A stretch of DNA of 64,000 nucleotides, from NCBI RefSeq assembly GCF_051106095.1, contig NC_135786.1, positions 87,456,001 through 87,520,000 of the forward strand. The letters run 5' to 3'. Position numbers and translations under genes: made by a program. The notes beneath the pieces were generated by a model. It made no database searches, had not been told where the DNA came from, and saw only the letters and a list, made by a program, of their open reading frames with translations. Below are positions 57,439 to 64,000 of the stretch, one piece after another; the stretch's first letter is position 1, and each line of letters starts with the position of its first letter. Source of the DNA: Pogona vitticeps (Eukaryota; Chordata; Lepidosauria; Squamata; Agamidae).

Positions 57439-57864
57439 CCCGGCGGTGGCATCTAATAAGCTCAATAGGATGTTGGCTGAAATCTTGTTGGTAGAGCTGC
57501 ACTGCACAGTGATGGTGATGTAATTGGCTGTAGCCATGCCATAGGCATTTTGGGGCAATAAAAAGCTTCCTAGAGCCCCTTCCTCCAGGTTCTGGAGATC
57601 CCTAGGGATTCCCTTCATCCTGGGGCAGACGTTGGGAGCCACAGAATAGGAAGGGGGGGGGTAACCTAAAGTTGGAAGATTGCCAACACTGGTTGGGTTT
57701 GAAGCCCTCTTGCCAAAGAGGTCCTGTGGCTGGATTTGTCTGGAACGGTGGTGGGCATTTTCCAATATTGGGGGTCGCTGGCTGTGTTGTGTTTCTCTTA
57801 GACCATTGAAAACCACACCGCAGTTGCCAGTGAAAGCGGCTGTCCCTCTCAGTGATTCAGGAGC
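57439..57864 (-). other. Open frame of 142 codons ending at a strong splice donor
   Basis: Between the MCOLN3 3' end and the MCOLN2 promoter, a minus-strand frame is open from an in-frame TAA at 57865 to another at 57436. It holds stretches such as PPILENAHHRSRQIQPQDLF and NAYGMATANYITITVQCSST. The closing TAA sits inside a consensus donor (GCCGG|GTAAGTAGG, last exon base 57440), and splicing there would be phase 2, as MCOLN2 exon 2 requires. There is no ATG until 57618. I do not recognise the protein; it could be an alternative 5' exon, an old repeat, or chance. Confidence 0.3.
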
Positions 57865-57867
57865 TTA

Positions 57868-58379
57868 CCCAAACATCTTCTTACATTACAGAGCTACAGG
57901 GGCTGTGGGAGATTTTCTGGACCTCCAAAACACTGCTATAACAACAGCTCATTCCAGTTTGGTGGCAGTGATCAGAAGCAGCTACAGGGGCTGTTTTGGC
58001 AGATGTAAAAAAGTCCATGAGCCCAATCTTGCTCACTCCTTTTCTAGTGTCTTCTGTGCATCTTATTTTAAGTGATGAAACTACATTGCAATTCTGTGAC
58101 TGTATGGTTCTTCCAGGTTTTCTTTGTATCAGAGATGCCATGGGGTCCATCTTGTTCATTACAGCTATTTACTTGTTATAGACTGTAATCTAGAAGACAG
58201 GCATAATGTATTTTAATAGCAGGTGGAACTACGGTTCTTTTGCAGTCATTCAACCTTGCAGGTTTGCACAGCTGTTTCCTTTTAATTGCAGATCTTTCTC
58301 TGCCTTAGAATGAAGTCAGATATGCCAATTTCAGCCACACGATTTAAAACTAGTACAGATATTAAAAAGGAACAATGAG
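57868..58379. other. Intergenic, no supported feature
   Basis: Non-coding between the MCOLN3 poly(A) cluster and the open frame at 57439-57864. Confidence 0.4.
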
Positions 58380-59246
58380 TATGTATAGTTTAAACAAATA
58401 TTTATTCTTAATGTTAATATTTATTGTACAATATTTATTATTATAACATCTTCCTACAAAATGTGAACAGACAGCATATACATAAAACTTTCCAAAGTTT
58501 GTACACAGTACATAAAAATGTCTTGCTGCTCATTCAAGTACTCTGCCATGAATTTTTTACATCTGAAAATTTGAGAGCACTAAAAAATAGATTTCCATTC
58601 TTTTTCACATTTGCTTTCATATTAAATTCAGAAAAGCAAAATAGGCATCTGTAAAAGTAAAGTTCCACATCAGAGTTTTGGACCACTGTTGAACAAGTCT
58701 AAGATCTATATCACAAGTTGCAAAGAAGTTAAGAATTATATTTAGGAATGGTACAGCCCATTCCTATCTTATTGCAATCAGTCTGCACTTCCTAAACAAA
58801 GTATTGAAAAAATATACCATTCTGCATACAGAACTTGATTTGGAAAGGTGTGTTCGCCCTTCCTTTTATTAGTGTATTCCCATTTTATTTAGTGTTGTAA
58901 GGAATGTGAAAAATAAGAGTTTCTCTCTTCCACTGCATTTTAAGTATGAAATCTCTGTCCACTGTAGCTGGAAGAGTGGCAAAAAGACTTTTTTAAAAGC
59001 TGCTCTAAAATAAATTGCAGCGTCTATGTAAAAAATATGTCAAGACCAAATCCATGTTTCTCAAGAAAAAACAGGAATAATGTGTCTCCCCCCCTCCGTG
59101 TTACTGGACCAAAGCTCCAGTCAGCCCTAACCATCATAGCTAGTGGTGAGGAATGCTGGCTAGTCAGATAACATTGGGAAAGCCGTATGATCTTAAGTAT
59201 GAAAAAATTTCCCTTTTCCTGCATCTCCTTTGCTTGGACATGTGTG
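58380..59246 (-). other. MCOLN3: Probable MCOLN3 3' untranslated region
   Basis: AT-rich sequence follows the candidate stop and ends with three closely spaced minus-strand AATAAA hexamers (58434-58439, 58420-58425, 58401-58406), so cleavage near 58380 is likely. No coding frame is visible. Confidence 0.6.
58401..58439 (-). terminator. MCOLN3: Cluster of three poly(A) signals for MCOLN3
   Basis: Three AATAAA hexamers on the minus strand within 39 bases, each in an AATAAATATT-like context. They are correctly placed beyond the last MCOLN3 exon and before the MCOLN2 upstream region. Confidence 0.6.
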
Positions 59247-59298
59247 TCATCTATCTGAATCCAGCCCTTGGCAACAAACACTTCTCTTTGTTACGATG
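59247..59298 (-). CDS. MCOLN3: Candidate last coding exon of MCOLN3
   Basis: A strong acceptor (ttgttgttttacag|C) follows a U-rich tract, and the phase-2 junction gives ...CCCKSIVTKRSVCC then QGLDSDR and TGA. AT-rich sequence with poly(A) signals follows, as expected for a terminal exon. The 17-residue tail has no counterpart in the human protein I remember. A rival phase-compatible exon lies at 59792-59975, so this is the more likely of two rather than a certain call. Confidence 0.5.
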
Positions 59299-59365
59299 CT
59301 GTAAAACAACAAAACAAACAAAAAGCTAAATACAAGAATAAAATGATTCCTACTGGCCCTGTTTA

Positions 59366-59773
59366 CAGTGATGCTTCGCATTACGACATTAATTCGTTCC
59401 AGCGAAATCGCTGTAGAATGAAAATGTAAAGCGAAAATAAAAAAGCAATTGAAACACATTAAAACCTGGTTAATGCATTCCAATCGGCTAAGAACTCACC
59501 ATCCAGCGAAGATCCTCCATAGGGGCAGCCATTTTCGGGTGCCTGTGCAGCGAAAAATGGCCCCTAAACACAGCAGGGAGCCATTTTGAGCACCCGGTGG
59601 CCATTTTGAAACCCTGACAATCAGCTGTTTTGATTGTTGGGAAGCGAAAAACGGTTCCCGAAACAATCCCCCCATTCAAAATGTTGTTTTGTGATCGCTC
59701 TTGCGATCGCAAAAACCTCGACGTAATGCGGTTTTGTCGTTAAACGGAGTGCCCGTGTTGCGAGGCACCACTG
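59366..59773 (-). mobile_element. CpG-rich mariner-like MITE, family copy 3
   Basis: CAGTGATGCTTCGCATTACG ... GTTGCGAGGCACCACTG with TA on both sides (59364-59365, 59774-59775). Reverse to the other two, with more change in the palindrome. It sits between the two candidate MCOLN3 terminal exons. Confidence 0.85.
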
Positions 59774-59791
59774 TAATTCTGTCTCATCATT

Positions 59792-59975
59792 TTAGAATTT
59801 CAGTCTCAATCCCTGATTATACTGATTGATAAGAGACATATCCACACCAAGAGAGGTACGTAACTTCTGTATCTGCATGCTCTTTTCCGAATGAGAGTTG
59901 ACACCCTCATTTTGCCAGTTCTTGCTGTCCTTGGTTAAACCTTTTTGACTATCATCAAGGTGACATTTCCCTGGC
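59792..59975 (-). CDS. Rival terminal exon of MCOLN3 (uncertain)
   Basis: Acceptor tgtatgttctctag|G is followed by a 60-codon open frame in the phase required by the MCOLN3 donor at 61953: RPGKCHLDDSQKGLTKDSKN and onward to GLRLKF and TAA. It stops only 18 bases before a MITE (59366-59773). The protein is not recognisable. It may be an alternative 3' exon or chance; no poly(A) signal was noted right after it. Confidence 0.25.
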
Positions 59976-60069
59976 CTAGAGAACATACAGATGAGTGTGT
60001 AACATGTCACAGAGTAATTTTCAATCTTCTGCTTTGTTCTCTGAGACAATATGTACTTGACAATATGTA

Positions 60070-60377
60070 CCAAAGCCATAACTAGCAATTTTGGTGCTTA
60101 AGGCTTTGCTGCCTTATTGGTTAAGCTTGGGTAACATGTACAGGACAGAATGAGGAGGAACACTTCGGTCAGCATTGGTTGATGCTGTAATGTAGCTGCC
60201 TGTTTTGTATTTTTTTCTGCCTAGGGAGTAGCAGTTGGAGATGATACACATACTCAGGGAGAGCAGCTTCACACCTTCCTAGTAACAAATACCAAGGGGT
60301 GGGCTTGTGCCCTTCCAGTAGCAAAATTTTGCACTGTTTAAATCAAAACCCTGGTCACCTTGCCCTAGTTACAGCTC
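60070..60377. mobile_element. Inverted-repeat DNA transposon
   Basis: AGCCATAACTAGCAATTTTG at the left faces CACCTTGCCCTAGTTACAGC at the right. Left half shared with 19922-20200. In the MCOLN3 intron. Confidence 0.55.
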
Positions 60378-60473
60378 TCTTGAGAACATTTTTAGAAATT
60401 ATTCAAACTGGGGGGTGCAACTTTTGGTCCTCCAGATGTTGCTGAATAGGAACAACCAATATTCTTCACAGCA

Positions 60474-60784
60474 AGGTAAAGGTAAAGGTTCCCCTTGACA
60501 TTTAGTCCAGTTCTGTCCAACTCTAGGGTACGGTGCTCATCCCCGTCTCCAAGGCGCAGAGCCAGCATTTGTCCATAGTTTCTGTGGTCACATGGCCAGC
60601 GCGACTAGACACGGAACGGTGGTCCCTATTTATCTACATGCATTTACATGCTTTCGAACTGCTAGGTTGGCAGGAGCTGACAGGAGCTCACTCCGCCGTG
60701 TGGATTCGATCTTACGACTGCTGGTCTTCTAATCTTGTAGCATAGAGGCTTCTGCACCTTAACCTGCAATGCCACCACGTCCCT
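60474..60784 (-). mobile_element. Sauria SINE, near full length
   Basis: On the minus strand: head GACGTGGTGGCATTGCAGGT, B-box region GATCGAATCCACACGG, GCTGACAGGAGCTC variant, CCAACCTAGCAGTTC, and tail AAGGGGAACC-TTTACC. It supports a squamate source. Confidence 0.93.
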
Positions 60785-61952
60785 ATCAACAGCTACAGCC
60801 TATTTCAAAAGCCATGCACACATAGAATTTCAAGCTTTGGTATCTGTTTTGAATGTAAGCACTTCCTTCATTTAAGCAGAATTTTTTTGGGAAGTGTCAT
60901 TATTCAACAATTGTCTGATCTACTTCAAATCACCCAGAAATTCTATGACAGTGATCTAACCTCTACAAGTACTGTGTGCAAGAGAACAAGAAGGAACAAA
61001 GCACCTACTGTAAGTTTAACTAATTAAGTGTGCAATTGCCACTGTAGGATTATGATAGTGATAGGATGGTAGAGCATGCACTAATGCCACTATAACACAG
61101 TGGTCTTGCTGTGCTTTCTGGAGCAATTCAAGTGTATGCATTGTACAATAATTAGAACTTGGTTAATAAACCTGAGTTAACACAGTCCTGGACAGATTTT
61201 AAGTTGATTAATGCTGCAGGAGTCTTGGTGAGAGTGTTGTGTCTTAAGTACAACAGTTTCCACGTTGAGAATCTGTGATAAATGTGCCTTTCCTGAATCC
61301 CCAAATCAAATGAAGAATTCTTGCCAGTACTTTCATTATGACCTTAAAGGTGGGGAAGAAAAGGAAGTATGTTATCTATCTGTATACAGAAAAAGATAAG
61401 GGGAAAAAGAAGATTGTTTGCTTTCTAAAACACAACGACTGGAAATCATAAAGAAAACTACTTACAGGGAAATCTCACTGAGCTCAAGGTGGACTTCCAG
61501 TAAACCTGCTGTTTTATCATGCTGCACATCTGATCATTTTCTTGAATATGGATATGTGCAGTATCTGACCTGATCTATATGCTTTATTTTTGTCTCGGTA
61601 CTATTGTGGCACATGCAGTGTGATTTTTTTTTACAGTCACACACTAAAAGTCTCTTATGGCAGAGGACAATATTTTGCTTCTTACTGCAAAGGTACTTTG
61701 GGTTCCTTATGAGCATGTCTTAACACTTGTGTGTTCTGTTCCAGTTATAAAAGGTTTCTGTCTCTTGAAATAAATTAGTATGATGTTATCTTTGGGATGT
61801 AAAGAGACTACCTTTTCAACCTCACCAGGCTTACGCAGATGGATGAAATATTTCTGAAGAATAAACTGTTTAATAGAAAGCAATAAAAATGCATAAACTA
61901 TAACATGATGAATAAAAAGAGGAAACAGATTGTGCCACTGTCAGCCACTAAC
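60785..61952. other. MCOLN3 intron, no supported feature
   Basis: AT-rich, non-coding. Confidence 0.4.
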
Positions 61953-62083
61953 CTTTTGCAACAGCAGAAGATGGTTATCGGTCCTTCGTCTTCTAATCTG
62001 TACTTTCCAGAGTTCGGCAAATCTTTGCACTGTGCAATGAACATATGAAGTTCTGTCTCTGGAAAGCCTTCTTGCTGGTAATG
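61953..62083 (-). CDS. MCOLN3: MCOLN3 exon for the C-terminal tail
   Basis: After acceptor ttttttag|CAT it reads HYQQEGFPETELHMFIAQCK then DLPNSGKYRLEDEGPITIFC and CCK, matching the remembered human QYQQDGFPETELRTFISECKDLPNSGKYRLEDDPPVSLFCCCKK. It ends in phase 2 at AAAAG|GTTAGT, like MCOLN2 exon 13. Human MCOLN3 stops about one codon past this point; here the frame needs a further exon, or else reads on 12 codons into the intron to a stop. Confidence 0.92.
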
Positions 62084-62904
62084 CTAAAAAAAGTTATTTA
62101 GTCTCAGTGTAGTGTAACTCAGACAAATCAAATTAGACAAATGAATAAAGGATTAGGATTTTAATCATTACTGGCCAACACAGCCTTTGTCTTCCACCAC
62201 TCATTTTGACAAGAAGGGTGCAAATTGGCGCCTATGTTGGCTAGGGCTGTGTGGAGTTTTAGTCCACTAATATAAGGAGAGGTACATATTTGCCAGCCTG
62301 CTCTGTGAACCTAGAACATCTGTTGTAAAGGAGTCAACTCATGGTCCTTCAAATATTGGAGTACTAAGTCTTATCAGACCAAGTTAGCAAAGCCAATGAT
62401 GAAAGATGAGAACAACAATGTCTGGAGGGCTACAAGTTGTACTACCCTGCTCTACTGATGTCTTAAAAGAAACTACAGGCTAATTGGTATCTGTAATTAT
62501 TAAATATTTGCCCAGAATCTGATTAGGTACACCCACCCATGTAAATCAATTAGCATAAATATCAGCTGTGAATTCATCAGCAAATGGAACAGTGCACAGC
62601 AACAAATGCCTAAGATGACTTCTTAAATTGTAGCAGTACACACCTGAAATTTACACTGATGGGCTCACACCAGCACGATTTTTCAGCTGGGTTCCAGATA
62701 TTACATATCCAGAACTATTTCAAACACATAATTAAAACTCTAGAAACATTTTTAGATTCCAAATATGCATGTGACAGTTTTTTTAAAAAAATACTGTAAC
62801 TTGAATATCAGTAAGATCCTTATTTCAGATGTTTTAGCAACTCTGATATCTAGGTATCAAACAATCATTTTAACTCTTTACTTGTTAGAAAGAGTCACAC
62901 ATAC
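62084..62904. other. MCOLN3 intron, no supported feature
   Basis: Non-coding; faint inverted-repeat relic around 62195-62450. Confidence 0.4.
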
Positions 62905-63111
62905 CTTAACTGTTTCATATGTATCTGTAATAAGGGCAATGAAGAGACTCAGAACCATGTAGATAAACAGGCTAATGAAAGAGTAGAGGTAGATCCGACT
63001 GAATAACCAAACCAAATAACTTTTCTGCTGCATTTTTGCAAAAGTGGCAAACATATCATCTCCATTTATTAGAGAGAAGAGACATTCAGAAACCATGTTC
63101 AGGGACCGGAA
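62905..63111 (-). CDS. MCOLN3: MCOLN3 exon with pore and S6
   Basis: Mucolipin-3 (TRPML3), the endolysosomal and plasma-membrane Ca2+ channel known from hair cells and the varitint-waddler mouse. The exon reads [20 protein letters not shown] then [20 protein letters not shown], with the NGDD filter and S6 ([20 protein letters not shown]), and ends ITDTYETVK at donor AAG|GTATGT. The acceptor is ttcttcaag|TTC. It is 207 nt, phase 0, the exact counterpart of MCOLN2 exon 12. [19 protein letters not shown] and the [10 protein letters not shown] lead match MCOLN3 rather than MCOLN2 ([15 protein letters not shown]). The exons further 5' lie right of the window. Confidence 0.96.
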
Positions 63112-63249
63112 CTTGAAGAAAAGAAGCCAAAAACAAGATCAAAAATTAGTTATTTATATAGCTTTCTGATTGTTTCCAACAGACCTGCAGTGTAAGTGTA
63201 AGCTTCATCAAAATATTACCTTTTTATTTATGGATGATCATTACACTTA

Positions 63250-63960
63250 ATACAGGTTTTGGGTGTGCCCTGCCCAGGATATTGTGAGGCAGTCTACACT
63301 GGCGTTCCTAGGGATCTACTGGCCCTCACCCTGGACACCCGACCAGGGTCCTCAGATCTGGCCACGGCTGGGTCCGAGGCAGATGCTGAGCAGGAACAAC
63401 AAGTCTGGGAGAGGAAGAAGGTGGCCTCAAATGGAAATCACATGGAGAAAGATGAGAAGTTAGAGCTATTTTCTAGCTGGCATCCATAAAAGGTGATGGA
63501 GGAAACCTAGAGGAGGTCTGCGGAAGATGAGCGTCACCTGTGTCCTGGTGGAGAAGCTTTGGATCCCGAGGAGGAGGGAGTTGGAGGAGGCACTGAGTGC
63601 CAAAGAAGTTGGGGAGTCAGGGAGGACTAAGTACTACGTTTATCAAGACGACCCTTGGACCAGGGTCCTCCTCCAGCTCCAACTGCCTTGGGGGCAAAGC
63701 AGCCTGCTAGCACAGCTCTCTGCTTCCTGCCCAGGTGCCATGACCATCACCAGCAGCCTGCGATGAACCAAGGGGCCCCCGTGCCTACTCAGAGGTGGAA
63801 AAGGCAGAAAGAGTGGCAGTGGCGTCTTCACCAGCCAGCTCTGGTGAGGTTTGAACCTTGTCTAGGCTATGAGAACATAAGCCATCATTCCTCCAAGCCC
63901 CCACCTCTTGTCCCTGTGAATACCTCTTTTGAAAGAAACTAGAGACTTGCAGGCCCCTGT
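63250..63960. other. GC-rich block of unknown type in an MCOLN3 intron
   Basis: Composition is sharply GC-richer than its AT-rich surroundings, with overlapping open frames (63259-63489, 63527-63766, 63655-63942) and purine-rich GAGGAGG tracts. I recognise no protein family. Probably an interspersed repeat running out of the window; not an MCOLN3 exon. Confidence 0.45.
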
Positions 63961-64000
63961 GGAGTTAATTCAGGGCCTGGGTCAGACTGGGACTGTGCAG

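Overview
This is vertebrate nuclear DNA, almost certainly from a squamate reptile (a lizard rather than a mammal or bird). Two things point there. First, the repeats include copies of the tRNA-derived Sauria SINE with its BovB-like tail (35.0 kb and 60.5 kb), BovB/RTE and CR1 LINE fragments, and many short inverted-repeat DNA transposons. Second, the genes are spliced, with small exons in long introns. The gene order LPAR3 - MCOLN2 - MCOLN3, all on the minus strand, is the order known from human 1p22.

Layout. 1-19 kb: LPAR3, a lysophosphatidic-acid GPCR. Its first coding exon (3470-4205, TM1-TM5) is in the window. The exon for TM6-TM7 must lie to the left. A CpG island at about 18.1-19.5 kb is the probable promoter. 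19.5-36 kb: intergenic sequence, dense in LINE, SINE and DNA-transposon relics. 36.9-55.8 kb: MCOLN2 (mucolipin-2/TRPML2), complete. I placed all 14 coding exons by splice sites, reading phase and remembered family sequence; they sum to 1668 nt, or 555 residues plus a stop. A CpG island marks its 5' end (about 55.5-56.25 kb). 58.4-64 kb: the 3' part of the tandem paralogue MCOLN3 (pore/S6 exon, C-terminal exon, candidate last exon and 3'UTR); the rest lies to the right.

Together: LPAR3 is a plasma-membrane lipid-mediator receptor. MCOLN2 and MCOLN3 are endolysosomal cation channels that arose by tandem duplication and share a 207-nt pore exon. No operon-like, CRISPR, phage or toxin system is present, and I found no convincing undescribed biological system. 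The points most worth a second look are: a 142-codon open frame ending at a strong splice donor upstream of MCOLN2 and in phase with its exon 2; two competing terminal exons for MCOLN3; a roughly 69-bp near-perfect inverted repeat in the last MCOLN2 intron; a three-copy CpG-rich MITE family; an element at 42.2-42.7 kb built of alternately oriented modules; and a compound ATT/AGT/AGC array inside a CR1 LINE. Comparisons with human proteins are from memory, not from a search.
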